A DNA stretch of 39,299 nucleotides from Alphaproteobacteria bacterium (GTDB taxonomy: Bacteria; Pseudomonadota; Alphaproteobacteria; CAAGCB01; CAG-977), in assembly GCA_900768845.1 (NCBI GenBank), contig CAAGEK010000002.1, positions 1 to 39,299 of the forward strand, in the 5' to 3' direction. Numbering within the stretch: position 1 is the first letter of the stretch; every line of letters begins with the position of its first letter. The notes under the pieces were generated by a model, which saw only the letters and a list, made by a program, of their open reading frames with translations, made no database searches and was not told the DNA's origin. Both the position numbers and the translations under genes were made by a program. Positions 1-8,434 of this stretch are shown one piece after another.

Positions 1-165
1 GGATTAGCCCCGCTGTCTTCCAAAAGACCGAGCTTGTAAGCTCTGGCAATTTGGAAGGAAGAAGATTCATTTAATGCGTGTAAGGGGGGGGGGTAAGAGT
101 TCAATTGCCGATGCCGTAACCGGCAGAAACAGGCACGCGGCCGCTAAATAAAGTTTTTTGTTCAT
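1..165 (-). pseudogene. 5' end of a secreted-protein gene, frame interrupted at a G10 tract (runs off left edge)
   Basis: An ATG at 165-163 on the minus strand follows a good ribosome-binding site (AAGGAAC). It opens a typical Sec signal peptide: MNKK, a hydrophobic stretch LYLAAACLFLPV, then the cleavage-like motif TASA about residue 20. The mature part begins IELLPPP. The proline codons come from a run of ten C's on this strand. As written, the frame then reads LTRIK and stops at 67-69, giving a 32-residue peptide. With nine C's, or with twelve, the frame stays open to the window edge and reads protein-like (LHALNESSSFQIARAYKLG and so on). The gene is therefore either switched off by tract length, truly broken, or affected by a homopolymer sequencing error. 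The product family is not recognised. The phosphatase gene to the right is on the same strand but is separated by a terminator, so this gene should have its own promoter. Confidence 0.6.
84..93. repeat. Homopolymer tract of ten G's inside the signal-protein gene
   Basis: Ten consecutive G's on the plus strand (C's on the coding strand) lie just after the predicted signal-peptide cleavage site of the leftmost minus-strand gene. The length decides the reading frame: 9 or 12 keeps the gene open through the window edge, 10 or 11 leads to early stops. No other homopolymer of G or C of this length was noticed in the window. Confidence 0.9.
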
Positions 166-297
166 AAGAGAGTTCCTTTTTAAAGCAACGTAATAATTGC
201 ATCTTCGCACGTTTTGAATCGTTTTTCAAGTCCGAGAGAAAAAAGGAAGGTGGCGAAACGGGCTCTTCCATTCCGGAAAAAGAGAGAGGCCGCCATT

Positions 298-322
298 AAA
301 AAAGCCCCCGAAAAACGGGGGC
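298..322 (-). terminator. Rho-independent terminator of gph
   Basis: On the minus strand a 7-bp all-GC stem (GCCCCCG / CGGGGGC, plus-strand 304-310 and 316-322) with a five-base loop is followed by six T's (303-298). It lies about 60 bases downstream of the gph stop codon and separates gph from the secreted-protein gene at the left edge. Confidence 0.9.
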
Positions 323-381
323 TTTTACGGTAAAGACGTTCCCTTACAGAACGGGCGTCGTTTGCAATTCGCGGGAAAGCG

Positions 382-1044
382 TTAAAGCTTTTGTAAAGTT
401 TCGGGCAATTCGGCAAAGTCGTTGATGACGGCGTCGGGATTGATTTCGTCCATCGGACTTTGCGCATAGCCGAACGATAAAAGTATTACGGGAAATCCTG
501 CGTTTTTGGCGGCTTCGGCGTCGGGTTCGCTGTCACCGACCATGACGGCCTGATCGTTCGTTCCGCCCATTCGTCTGACGGCTTCCCACAACGGTTCGGG
601 GCGCGGTTTGCGGACGGGCAGGGAATCGGCGTGCAGGACGACGTCGAAATACTTGTCCAAATCAAGCTTTTTCATGATGGAAGCCGTCGGAGCGGCGGGT
701 TTGTTCGTGCAAACGGCCATACGGACGCCGCTTTTCTTGAGTTTGTCAAGCGTTTCCGGAACGCCGCGCCATGTTTTCGTGCGGTTCATTTGCGCGCCGG
801 CATACAGCTTTAACCAAAGTTGCAAAACTTCATCCAGACCGGCTTCGTCCAGCGGCTTTCCCGTCAATCTGAACGCTCCGTCCAACATATGCCGCGCTCC
901 GTGGCCGATGACGGCTTTCGCTTCCGTTTCCGTCAAGGGTCTGCGCCCGTACATTTGCAACAGCCGCCCCGATTCCGCGCACATATCGGGAATGCTGTCG
1001 ATCAAAGTGCCGTCAAGGTCGAAAACCGCATACTTTTTTGCCAT
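382..1044 (-). CDS. gph: HAD-family phosphatase, phosphoglycolate phosphatase-like (Gph)
   Basis: This is a 220-residue cytosolic HAD hydrolase. The nucleophile motif DLDGTLIDS sits at about residues 9-17, a helical cap domain follows, then the threonine/asparagine motif (VCTNKP), the lysine region (VRKPRPEP) and the acidic motif VGDSEPDAEAAKNAG. This order and length match the Gph/PGP subgroup, which removes phosphate from 2-phosphoglycolate arising from oxidative damage or DNA repair. HAD specificity cannot be read from motifs alone, so another small phosphate ester is possible. The start is the ATG at 1044, about 100 bases from and divergent to glmU, so the two probably share a divergent promoter region. 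A strong terminator follows the stop codon. Confidence 0.85.
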   Translation of the reverse strand: MAKKYAVFDLDGTLIDSIPDMCAESGRLLQMYGRRPLTETEAKAVIGHGARHMLDGAFRLTGKPLDEAGLDEVLQLWLKLYAGAQMNRTKTWRGVPETLDKLKKSGVRMAVCTNKPAAPTASIMKKLDLDKYFDVVLHADSLPVRKPRPEPLWEAVRRMGGTNDQAVMVGDSEPDAEAAKNAGFPVILLSFGYAQSPMDEINPDAVINDFAELPETLQKL

Positions 1045-1147
1045 TTTTTACCGCCCGTAATAAAACGTTGTAATATTTTATTTTACTTTTTCCGTAAGTA
1101 TGCCAAATTCCGTTTTAAAAGAAAAAGGTTTTATGAAAGGATTTTTT

Positions 1148-2497
1148 ATGTCGTCAAGACCTCTTTGCGCCGTTGTCCTTGCCGCGGGACAGGGCACGCG
1201 TATGAAATCGAATCTTCCCAAAGTGTTGCACAAGGTCGCCGGTCGTCCGATGATTTCCCATTTGTTGGAAACCGTTGACGGGTTGAAGGCCGAAAAAGCC
1301 GTCGTCGTCGTGGGGCCGGATATGGAATGTGTGGCGCAAACCGTCCTGCCGCATCCTTCGGTCGTGCAGGAAAAGCGGCTGGGGACGGGCGACGCGGTCA
1401 AGGCCGCCGGCAAGGAGTTGGAAGGGTTTTCGGGCGATGTTCTGGTGTTGTACGGCGACACGCCTTTGGTCAGGAAGGAAACGCTTGAAGCCATGATCGC
1501 CGAACGTGACGCCGGCGCGTCCGTCGTCGTTCTGGGGTTCAGGCCGCAAGACCCCGCAAGGTACGGCCGTTTGATCGTTGAAAACGGGGAATTGGTGAAA
1601 ATCGCCGAATTCAAGGACGCAAGCGAAGCCGAGCGCGCCGTCGGCCTGTGCAATTCCGGCGTGATGTGTCTGGACGGCAAAAAGTTGCCGGATTGGTTGA
1701 AGCGTTTGAAAAACGACAACGCGGCGGGCGAATACTACCTGACGGACATTGTGGCGATCGCACGCGCCGACGGGGAAAAGGCGTGTGTCGTCGAGGGAAG
1801 TGAAGAAGAAATGGCCGGAGCGAATTCTCGCGCCGATTTGGCTTTGATTGAAAAGACGGCGCAAGCGCGTCTGCGGCAAAAGTTTTTGGATCAGGGAGTG
1901 ACGATGATCGATCCCGAAACGGTGTATTTCAGTTTCGACACCGTTTTAGGGCGTGACGTCGTTATCGAACCGTCCGTTATTTTTGAAACGGGATGCGTTG
2001 TCGAAGATGATGTGGAAATCAAGGGGTTTTGCCATTTTGAAGGCGTGCATATCCGCTCGAAGGCAAAAGTCGGGCCTTTCGCACGGTTGCGCCCCGGAGC
2101 GGATATCGGCGAAAGCTGTCATATCGGCGATTTCGTCGAAATCAAAAACGCTCGAATCGAAACGGGGGCGAAGGTCAACCACCTGTCTTACATCGGGGAT
2201 GCGCGCATCGGGGAAAAAACGAATATCGGCGCGGGTACGATCACCTGCAACTATGACGGATTCTTCAAAAGCAGGACGGACATCGGTGCGGGGGCGTTCA
2301 TCGGGTCGGACACGGTCATCGTCGCTCCTTGCACGATCGGAGACGGAGCCATGACGGCGGCGGGATCGGTCATCACCAAAAACGTCAATGCGGACGCTTT
2401 GGCGGTCGGGCGCGGCAAACAATCGGGCTTGGACGGATGGGCGGCGAAGTTCCGCGAACACAAAAAAGCTGAAAAAGAAAAACTTTCTGAAAAATAA
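1148..2497 (+). CDS. glmU: Bifunctional GlmU: GlcNAc-1-phosphate uridylyltransferase / glucosamine-1-phosphate acetyltransferase
   Basis: The product is about 449 residues, the usual size for GlmU. The N-terminal pyrophosphorylase domain opens with the nucleotide-binding signature LAAGQGTRMKSNLPKVLH at residues 11-28. The C-terminal half is a left-handed beta-helix acetyltransferase with hexapeptide repeats and the active-site stretch KVNHLSYIGDARIG followed by NIGAGTITCNYDG. It makes UDP-GlcNAc from glucosamine-1-phosphate, acetyl-CoA and UTP for peptidoglycan and lipid A. The ATG at 1148 is preferred over an in-frame ATG at 1100, because AAAGGA lies six bases before it and the family start (SSRPLCAVVLAAG) follows at once. 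glmS begins 12 bases downstream, so the two consecutive UDP-GlcNAc steps are co-transcribed. Confidence 0.96.
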   Translation: MSSRPLCAVVLAAGQGTRMKSNLPKVLHKVAGRPMISHLLETVDGLKAEKAVVVVGPDMECVAQTVLPHPSVVQEKRLGTGDAVKAAGKELEGFSGDVLVLYGDTPLVRKETLEAMIAERDAGASVVVLGFRPQDPARYGRLIVENGELVKIAEFKDASEAERAVGLCNSGVMCLDGKKLPDWLKRLKNDNAAGEYYLTDIVAIARADGEKACVVEGSEEEMAGANSRADLALIEKTAQARLRQKFLDQGVTMIDPETVYFSFDTVLGRDVVIEPSVIFETGCVVEDDVEIKGFCHFEGVHIRSKAKVGPFARLRPGADIGESCHIGDFVEIKNARIETGAKVNHLSYIGDARIGEKTNIGAGTITCNYDGFFKSRTDIGAGAFIGSDTVIVAPCTIGDGAMTAAGSVITKNVNADALAVGRGKQSGLDGWAAKFREHKKAEKEKLSEK

Positions 2498-2509
2498 GGA
2501 TAAAGAACC

Positions 2510-4336
2510 ATGTGCGGAATTGTCGGCATTATCAGCAACAGGGAAGTAACGCCCCTTTTGGTCAACGGATTGAAGCGTTTGGAATACCGCGGTTATGATT
2601 CCGCGGGAGTGGCGACGCTGGTCGGCGACAAAATCGAACGCCGCCGCGCCAAAGGCAAGATTGTCAATCTGGAAAGGAAAATCGAGGAGGAGCCGTTGTC
2701 GGGCACAATCGGAATCGGTCATACGCGCTGGGCGACCCACGGCGTTCCGAACGAAGCCAACGCGCATCCTCACGCGACGAAGCACGTCGCCGTCGTCCAT
2801 AACGGCATCATCGAAAATTATCGCGAACTGAAAGCCGAACTGGAAGACTTGGGGCACCGGTTTGAAAGCGAAACGGACACCGAAGTCGTCGTTCACCTGA
2901 TTTCCCAAAAAATAGAAGAAGGCCGTACGCCCGAAGAAGCCGTTTCCCTGTCTTTGAAACGGTTGAAAGGCGCGTTCGCTTTGGCGATTTTGTTCGCGGG
3001 GCATCCCGATTTGATGATCGGTGCGCGCAAAGGGTCTCCTTTGGCGGTCGGTTACGGGGATAAAGAGATGTTTTTGGGATCGGACGCTTTGGCTTTGGCT
3101 CCTTTGACGCGGAAAATCGCTTACTTGGAGGACGGCGACTGGGCGGTTCTGACGCGTGAAGGCGTTACCGTTTATGATGAAAACGACGCGCCTGTCGAAC
3201 GCAAAGTCATTTTGTCCGCAACGTCGGGCGCAATGATCGGAAAAGGCGAATACCGTCACTTCATGCTTAAAGAAATTTACGAACAGCCTCAGGTTATCGG
3301 CGACACCCTGAACACGATGATCAATCAGGATATGGACACGATTACATTGCCCGATATTCCGTTTGATTTGAACGATGTGACGCGTATGACGATCGTCGCT
3401 TGCGGGACGTCGTACTATGCGGGATTGGTCGCCAAATATTGGATTGAAACGATCGCCCGCGTTCCCGTCGATATTGACGTGGCTTCGGAATTCCGTTATC
3501 GCTCCCCCGTTTTGGAAAAGGGCGGGCTGGCTCTGTTCATATCACAGTCGGGGGAAACGGCGGATACTTTGGCGGCGTTGCGTTACTGCAAGGAACACGG
3601 GCAAAAAATCGTATCGATCGTCAATGTGGCCGAAAGCTCGATGGAACGTGAATCGGATTGCGCCCTGCGCACTCTGGCGGGGCCGGAAATCGGCGTGGCC
3701 TCGACAAAGGCTTTTACGACCCAATTGACGCTCCTTGCGTGTTTCGCAATCGCTTTGGGACGTGCAAAGGGGACTTTGCCGCGTGATGAAGAAATCCGCC
3801 TGTCCCGCGCTTTGGTCGAAGTCCCTTCGCGTGTGGCGGATGTTTTGAACAACGATGAAAACATTGAAAAAATCGCTCAGGATATCATCGCCGACGCCCG
3901 TGACGTTCTGTATTTGGGGCGCGGCAGCAGTTTTCCGATCGCCATGGAAGGGGCGTTGAAGCTCAAGGAGATTTCCTACATCCATGCGGAAGGGTACGCG
4001 TCGGGCGAAATGAAACACGGGCCGATCGCTTTGATTGACGAAACGGTTCCCGTCGTCGTCGTCGCCCCGTCGGACGATCTGTTCGATAAAACGGTGTCGA
4101 ATATGCAGGAAGTCATCGCCCGCGGCGGTAAAGTCGTCTTTTTCGGCGACAAGGAAGGCGTTGCAAAGGTTTCCGACCGTTCTGCGGCGACCATCGTCTT
4201 GCCGTCCGTCGACGCTTTCGTCGCACCGATTTTGTATGCCGTTCCGGTTCAGTTGCTGGCCTATCACACGGCGGTTTCAAAAGGAACCGACGTCGACCAG
4301 CCGCGCAATTTGGCCAAAAGCGTGACGGTGGAATGA
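2510..4336 (+). CDS. glmS: Glutamine-fructose-6-phosphate aminotransferase (isomerizing) GlmS
   Basis: This 608-residue enzyme makes glucosamine-6-phosphate from fructose-6-phosphate and glutamine, the first committed step to UDP-GlcNAc. It starts MCGIVGI, so Cys2 becomes the N-terminal nucleophile after Met removal. The class II glutaminase domain (HTRWATHG, then VVHNGIIENY) is followed by two SIS sugar-isomerase domains (for example ACGTSYYAG, ISQSGETADT, GRGSSFPIAMEGALKLKE). The C-terminus ends with the conserved DQPRNLAKSVTVE. It sits 12 bases after glmU and one base before the next gene. A degraded copy of its last ~225 bases, continuing into the next gene, lies at 8162-8433. No glmS ribozyme was noticed in the short leader. 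Confidence 0.97.
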   Translation: MCGIVGIISNREVTPLLVNGLKRLEYRGYDSAGVATLVGDKIERRRAKGKIVNLERKIEEEPLSGTIGIGHTRWATHGVPNEANAHPHATKHVAVVHNGIIENYRELKAELEDLGHRFESETDTEVVVHLISQKIEEGRTPEEAVSLSLKRLKGAFALAILFAGHPDLMIGARKGSPLAVGYGDKEMFLGSDALALAPLTRKIAYLEDGDWAVLTREGVTVYDENDAPVERKVILSATSGAMIGKGEYRHFMLKEIYEQPQVIGDTLNTMINQDMDTITLPDIPFDLNDVTRMTIVACGTSYYAGLVAKYWIETIARVPVDIDVASEFRYRSPVLEKGGLALFISQSGETADTLAALRYCKEHGQKIVSIVNVAESSMERESDCALRTLAGPEIGVASTKAFTTQLTLLACFAIALGRAKGTLPRDEEIRLSRALVEVPSRVADVLNNDENIEKIAQDIIADARDVLYLGRGSSFPIAMEGALKLKEISYIHAEGYASGEMKHGPIALIDETVPVVVVAPSDDLFDKTVSNMQEVIARGGKVVFFGDKEGVAKVSDRSAATIVLPSVDAFVAPILYAVPVQLLAYHTAVSKGTDVDQPRNLAKSVTVE

Positions 4337-4337
4337 T

Positions 4338-4955
4338 ATGAGCGTTTTAAACGACCGCTTGCGGCGTTATTGGCGCACGTTTAAAAAAGCGGCGGCGGGG
4401 AATTTATCCGTTTGGCTTCCCGCCGTTGCGGTCGTCGTTGCCGTCGTTACCGTTTTGGGGCTGGCGTTTTCCGCGCCGTCCGGAACGTACCGGTATTGTT
4501 CGGATATGTTGGCGCGTTGCATCAAAGACATTCCCGCCGATGCGGGCGGCGGCGTCAAGATGAAAACCGTCGCCGCGTGTTCTTTTCAAACGGCGCGTTG
4601 CGATATTGAAACCCTGCATTTTTACCTGACGCACAAAGACGAGCTGTCCGTTTCGGCGGCGGCAAAGATCGAAACGGATGAAAAACGCGATGCGGAAGTG
4701 ATGCAACGCCTGTTGTCCGAAGATTTGAGGCGGGAAAGGACGGCAGAAGTCATCCGCGAAGAGGAATTTGAAGCCGAACGTACCGAAACGACCGAAGACC
4801 TCAATGCGGAAATGGAACGTTTGCGCCGCGAGCGCGAGGTTTTCGAGGCAGAGCAGGCACGCTTTAAAAAAATGCTGTATGAAATGACGGTTCGCGGAAC
4901 GGATAAAGAAACAGTGTTTGAAAAGCATGATTTGACTCGTCAAACGGAAAAATAA
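4338..4955 (+). CDS. Uncharacterised inner-membrane protein with coiled-coil domain
   Basis: The family is not recognised. The 205-residue product has a short basic N-terminus and one hydrophobic segment at about residues 24-46 (WLPAVAVVVAVVTVLGLAF). A short region with four cysteines (YCSDMLARC, then ACSFQTARC) follows, and then a long highly charged Glu/Arg-rich stretch from about 110 to 190 that should form a coiled coil. The expected topology is a single membrane anchor with the coiled coil outside or in the periplasm. It starts one base after the glmS stop, so it is almost certainly translated from the same mRNA. A link to the cell wall is suggested only by that position. The first ~105 bases are also present in the decayed duplicate at 8.2-8.4 kb. 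Confidence 0.75.
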   Translation: MSVLNDRLRRYWRTFKKAAAGNLSVWLPAVAVVVAVVTVLGLAFSAPSGTYRYCSDMLARCIKDIPADAGGGVKMKTVAACSFQTARCDIETLHFYLTHKDELSVSAAAKIETDEKRDAEVMQRLLSEDLRRERTAEVIREEEFEAERTETTEDLNAEMERLRREREVFEAEQARFKKMLYEMTVRGTDKETVFEKHDLTRQTEK

Positions 4956-5003
4956 AGCATATAACCGCTGTTAAAAGTTCGATGTTTGATAAAGGGGAAA
5001 CCG

Positions 5004-6386
5004 ATGGACGAATGGATGCCCGACGGCTGGCGTTCCAAAACGGCACTTCATCTTCCGGAATATGTTGATCGGGAGCATTTGGGGGCTGTTGAACGGAAAC
5101 TGCGCAAATATCCGCCTTTGGTCTTTGCCGAGGAAGCTCTGCGCTTGAAAAAGTCTTTGGCGGAAGCCGTGAACGGCAGGGCGTTTTTGTTGCAAGGCGG
5201 CGATTGTGCCGAAAGCTTCGCCGATTTCGGATCGGACAACATCCGCGATATGTTCCGTATTTTGTTGCAAATGGCCGTCGTTTTAATGTTCGGGGCGTCG
5301 CGTCCCGTCGTCAAAGTCGGGCGTTTGGCGGGACAGTTCGCCAAACCGCGTTCTTCGCCGACGGAAACGATCAACGGCGTGACATTGCCGTCCTATCGCG
5401 GCGACAACATTAACGGCATTGATTTTACGCCCGAATCCCGCACTCCGAATCCCGACAGGATGTTACAGGCGTACCATCGCGCATCGGCGACGCTGAACCT
5501 TTTGCGGGCGTTTTCTCAGGGCGGTTTCGCCGATTTGAACAAAGTGCAGGAGTGGAATCTGGGCTTTGTCGAAAATTCATTACAGGGCGAACACTACCGC
5601 CGTTTCGCCGCACGGATCAGCGAAACCCTTGATTTTATGGCGGCGTGCGGTATTACCGCCGATGCGGTTCCCGTCGTTCGGGAAACGCCTTTTTACACCT
5701 CTCACGAAGCGTTGCTGTTACCGTTTGAAGAGGCCATGACCCGAGTTGATTCGACGACGGGCGACTGGTTTGACTGTTCTGCGCATATGTTGTGGATCGG
5801 CGAACGCACGCGCCAGCCGGACGGGGCGCACGTCGAATTTGTCAAGGGCATTTGCAATCCCGTCGGCGTCAAAATCGGCCCTTCAACCCAACCGGACGAT
5901 CTGTTAAAGCTCTGCGACGTGTTAAACCCGTTGAACGAAGCGGGAAGGCTGACGGTCATCGTGCGTATGGGAGCGCAAAAAATCGGGGAAAACCTTCCTG
6001 CACTGATCCGAGCCGTCGAACGGGAGGGGTATAAGGTTTTGTGGTCGTGCGACCCGATGCACGCCAATACGAAGGTCGCGGGAAACGGCTATAAAACCCG
6101 AGATTTCAATAACATTTTGGAAGAAGTCAAAAACTTTTTCGCCGTTCACAAGGCCGAGGGCACATATGCCGGCGGTTTGCATTTTGAAATGACGGGGCAG
6201 GACGTGACCGAATGTGTCGGCGGTTCTCAAGAGATTACCGAGGAAAGCCTGTCCGAACGTTACAACACGTTATGCGATCCGCGGTTGAATGCGAACCAGT
6301 CTTTGGAACTGGCGTTTTTGGTCGCCGAAATCCTGAAAAAGGAAACGGAAGACGGATCGAAAATTTCTCAAATCTACGGAGAATGA
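5004..6386 (+). CDS. aroG: Class II (plant-type) 3-deoxy-D-arabino-heptulosonate 7-phosphate synthase
   Basis: The roughly 460-residue product is a class II DAHP synthase, which condenses phosphoenolpyruvate with erythrose-4-phosphate in the first step of the shikimate pathway. Recognisable family blocks are LLQGGDCAESF (metal-ligand Cys at residue 68), KVGRLAGQFAKPRS, LPSYRGDNING, WIGERTRQPDGAHVEF, VRMGAQKIGENLP, WSCDPMHANT, and GGLHFEMTGQDVTECVGG near the end. The ATG at 5004 has AAGGGG six bases upstream. A TTG at 4986 in the same frame is less likely because it overlaps that signal. The gene follows the membrane protein by 48 bases and precedes the nicotinate phosphoribosyltransferase by six. 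The symbol follows common usage; class II enzymes are also called aroF or aroH. Confidence 0.93.
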   Translation: MDEWMPDGWRSKTALHLPEYVDREHLGAVERKLRKYPPLVFAEEALRLKKSLAEAVNGRAFLLQGGDCAESFADFGSDNIRDMFRILLQMAVVLMFGASRPVVKVGRLAGQFAKPRSSPTETINGVTLPSYRGDNINGIDFTPESRTPNPDRMLQAYHRASATLNLLRAFSQGGFADLNKVQEWNLGFVENSLQGEHYRRFAARISETLDFMAACGITADAVPVVRETPFYTSHEALLLPFEEAMTRVDSTTGDWFDCSAHMLWIGERTRQPDGAHVEFVKGICNPVGVKIGPSTQPDDLLKLCDVLNPLNEAGRLTVIVRMGAQKIGENLPALIRAVEREGYKVLWSCDPMHANTKVAGNGYKTRDFNNILEEVKNFFAVHKAEGTYAGGLHFEMTGQDVTECVGGSQEITEESLSERYNTLCDPRLNANQSLELAFLVAEILKKETEDGSKISQIYGE

Positions 6387-6392
6387 ATTTCT

Positions 6393-7547
6393 ATGACAAA
6401 CACAAATCAACCTTTTGTAAATACCGTTCCGACGGCTGCAAACGTTCCCGCCTACACGGATAAATATTTTACACGGACAAAGGAAATCGTTGAGAAATTC
6501 GGCGATAAGATGGTGACTTATGCGGTTTTTTTGCGCCGTCCCGTTTTGTTTGCGCCGCGTTTGGCCGTGACATGGTTGGAAAACGTCCTGAAACAGGAAG
6601 GACACGAGGTTGAAATCCGCTACAATTATCAAGAGGGCGATTGGGTCGGCGCGGGCGAACCGATGATGTACATCACGGGAAAGTTCACGGCGTTGGTCGA
6701 AAAGGAAACCATCCTGTTGCAAAAACTGGGTTCCGCTTGCGTTGCGGCGTATAACGCCCTTTCGATGTGTCAGGAATTGCCGAACGCCGTATTTTTAGCG
6801 ATGGACGCCCGCCACTGTGCCGGAGCCGAAATGGCGGAATTGATGGCGTATGCGGCTTATGTCGGTTCCGAAGCCGCCAAAAAAACGGGAGCCAAAGGTT
6901 TCTTGGGCACGGCGAATGATGCGACGGCGTCTTTCTTCGGATTGAAAGAAGGTTTGGGGACGATGCCTCATGCCTTAATCGGTTATGCGGGATCGACCGT
7001 CCGTGCGGCGGAAATGTATCATGAAACTTTCCCCGAACAGGATTTGTCCGTGCTGGTCGATTACTTCGGTCACGAAATCACGGACGGTTTGGCTGTTTGC
7101 CGCCGTTTCCCCGAACTGGCGGCGGCGGGGCGCGTTTCATTGCGTTTGGACACGCACGGCGGGCGTTTCATTGAAGGGTTGGATACGCCGAAATCCTATG
7201 CCGTTCTGGAAAAGAACGCTCCCGAAAGCATTCGCGGATACCGCAAAGAACGCGAATTGCGCCATTTGATCGGGACAGGCGTTTCCGCAGCGGCGGTCTG
7301 GCATATGCGGGATCATCTGAACGCCGCGGGTTTTGACAAGGTGAAGATCGTCGTTTCCAGCGGTTTTTCTGCGGAAAAATGTCACGTTATGGCTGTTGCG
7401 CGGGCTCCGATCGACGTCGTGGGCACAGGGTCTTACCTGCCCGAAAAATGGACGGAAACATACGGAACGGCGGATATTATCTGTTATGACGGCGAAAAGC
7501 GTGTCAAGGTCGGTCGCGAATTTTTGCTTGACAAGTTGACCGTTTGA
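6393..7547 (+). CDS. pncB: Nicotinate phosphoribosyltransferase family protein
   Basis: This 384-residue cytosolic enzyme joins nicotinate to PRPP to form nicotinate mononucleotide, the entry step of the Preiss-Handler NAD salvage route. Family blocks visible are the N-terminal AYTDKYFTRTKEI, DARHCAGAEMAELMAYAAYVG, GTMPHALIGYAGSTVRAAEMY, VDYFGHEITDGLAV, LRLDTHGGRFIEGLD and KIVVSSGFSAEKCHVM, which form the type II phosphoribosyltransferase barrel. It is on the short side for bacterial PncB but similar to the shorter subgroup. It starts six bases after the DAHP synthase stop and ends at a strong terminator, so it is the last gene of the glmU-to-pncB run. NadE, the last step of the same pathway, is encoded 5 kb downstream. 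Confidence 0.88.
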   Translation: MTNTNQPFVNTVPTAANVPAYTDKYFTRTKEIVEKFGDKMVTYAVFLRRPVLFAPRLAVTWLENVLKQEGHEVEIRYNYQEGDWVGAGEPMMYITGKFTALVEKETILLQKLGSACVAAYNALSMCQELPNAVFLAMDARHCAGAEMAELMAYAAYVGSEAAKKTGAKGFLGTANDATASFFGLKEGLGTMPHALIGYAGSTVRAAEMYHETFPEQDLSVLVDYFGHEITDGLAVCRRFPELAAAGRVSLRLDTHGGRFIEGLDTPKSYAVLEKNAPESIRGYRKERELRHLIGTGVSAAAVWHMRDHLNAAGFDKVKIVVSSGFSAEKCHVMAVARAPIDVVGTGSYLPEKWTETYGTADIICYDGEKRVKVGREFLLDKLTV

Positions 7548-7570
7548 CAAGCGGACGTGTGCTTTTACAA

Positions 7571-7603
7571 ATCAGCCGGCGAGGATGGCCGGCTGATTTT
7601 TTT
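7571..7603 (+). terminator. Rho-independent terminator after pncB
   Basis: A 10-bp perfect stem (ATCAGCCGGC at 7571-7580, GCCGGCTGAT at 7588-7597) with a seven-base loop is followed by a run of seven T's ending at 7603. It closes the glmU-glmS-...-pncB transcript. Confidence 0.95.
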
Positions 7604-7619
7604 GTTCGCACCAAGCACA

Positions 7620-7980
7620 TGGTTCCGGAAAGCTTACAGCTGTGCGGTTGGAAAGGAAACACGATAATGGAAGCGCGGAAGTGTGAGTATATGCCCCGCC
7701 GAAGATGAGTGTATCGGGTTTTGCCGGTTTTCTGAAAGGGAAAAGCGGTTTGACGGCTTACAAGCGTTGGAGCGACATAAAGTTTCGGTGCAAGGGGGAG
7801 GGGGACTATCCGAGGGAAAGAACGCCCGTAAGATTGCAGGATATATACTAAGGAAGATGCTTCGTCAGACCGGCTGACACAAGACCTGTACAACCCGTTT
7901 ATGGAAGGCAAGTATTGAAACGCGCCTGCCAAAGTGTTGTAGGCCGTTCAGGCGTAGCCGGTAGCACGAGGGCTATGTCC
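7620..7980 (+). mobile_element. Decayed IS200-group insertion sequence, copy 1 (tnpA remnant)
   Basis: Read in shifting frames, this DNA gives pieces of an IS200-type TnpA (Y1 HUH transposase). They are QLCGWKGNTIMEA at about 7635-7675, the hallmark middle block MSVSGFAGFLKGKSGLTAYKRWSDIKF from 7704, NARKIAGYI from about 7822, and a C-terminal PFMEGK-like end with its stop at 7916-7918. IS200 TnpA normally has MSVSSFMGYLKGKS and ends SPFTGxK. The start of the gene and the HUH region are missing, and several frameshifts and an in-frame stop occur. The non-coding tail GTAGCCGGTAGCACGAGGGC (7957-7976) matches the tail of the copy at 18.0-18.5 kb and probably marks the old right end. Confidence 0.75.
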
Positions 7981-8161
7981 GTCGTCTAAAGAACCTTGCG
8001 CCGGTATTTTTTCGTACATTGAAGTCCCGTCGGAACACGGACTTTCGGAAAGCTTGCATCTGTAAAAATGCGCTTCGGTACTTGTAACAAAAACAGAGGT
8101 GTTTGAAGTGTTCAGCCCTCATGTGAGAGAGGAAAAATACGCATAAAATAATGTGACCGGA

Positions 8162-8433
8162 AAGTCATCGTCCGCGGCGGCAAAGTCGTCTTTTTCGGTG
8201 ACGGGGAAGGCGTTGCAAAGGTTTCCGACCACCATCGTTCGCCGTCCGTCGACGCTTTCTTCGCGCCGGTTTTGTATGCCGTTCCGGTTCGGTCGCCGGC
8301 CTGTTACTCCTCGACCGTCCTTGTAATCTGGTGTTATGGGCGTTTGGAACGACCGCTTGCAGTGTTATTGACACACATTTAAAAAAACGGCGGCGGGGGA
8401 TTTGTCCGTTCTTCCCGCCGTTGCGGTCGTTGC
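8162..8433 (+). pseudogene. Degraded duplicate of the glmS 3' end plus the 5' end of the following membrane-protein gene
   Basis: This 272-base stretch matches 4110-4442 collinearly. It contains AAAGTCATCG, CGCGGCGG-AAAGTCGTCTTTTTCGG, GGAAGGCGTTGCAAAGGTTTCCGACC, CCGTCCGTCGACGCTTTC, TTTTGTATGCCGTTCCGGTTC, then across the gene boundary GAACGACCGCTTGC, TTTAAAAAA-CGGCGGCGGGG and CTTCCCGCCGTTGCGGTCGT. It has point changes, a deletion of about ten bases (the TCTGCGGCG part) and a deletion of about 20-25 bases near the glmS stop, so no frame survives. Because it spans an intergenic junction it must be a DNA duplication rather than a paralogous gene. IS200 remnants abut it on both sides. Confidence 0.9.
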
Positions 8434-8434
8434 G

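Noticed and set aside
180..467. 95-codon minus-strand frame overlapping the 3' end of gph
   Set aside because: It lies over the gph terminator and the gph 3' end, has no family resemblance and is explained by chance.
2497..2510. glmS ribozyme or riboswitch before glmS
   Set aside because: Only 12 bases separate glmU and glmS, so there is no room for such an element.
1946..3259. 437-codon minus-strand frame across glmU and glmS
   Set aside because: It is antisense to two strongly conserved genes and its composition is typical of a shadow frame.
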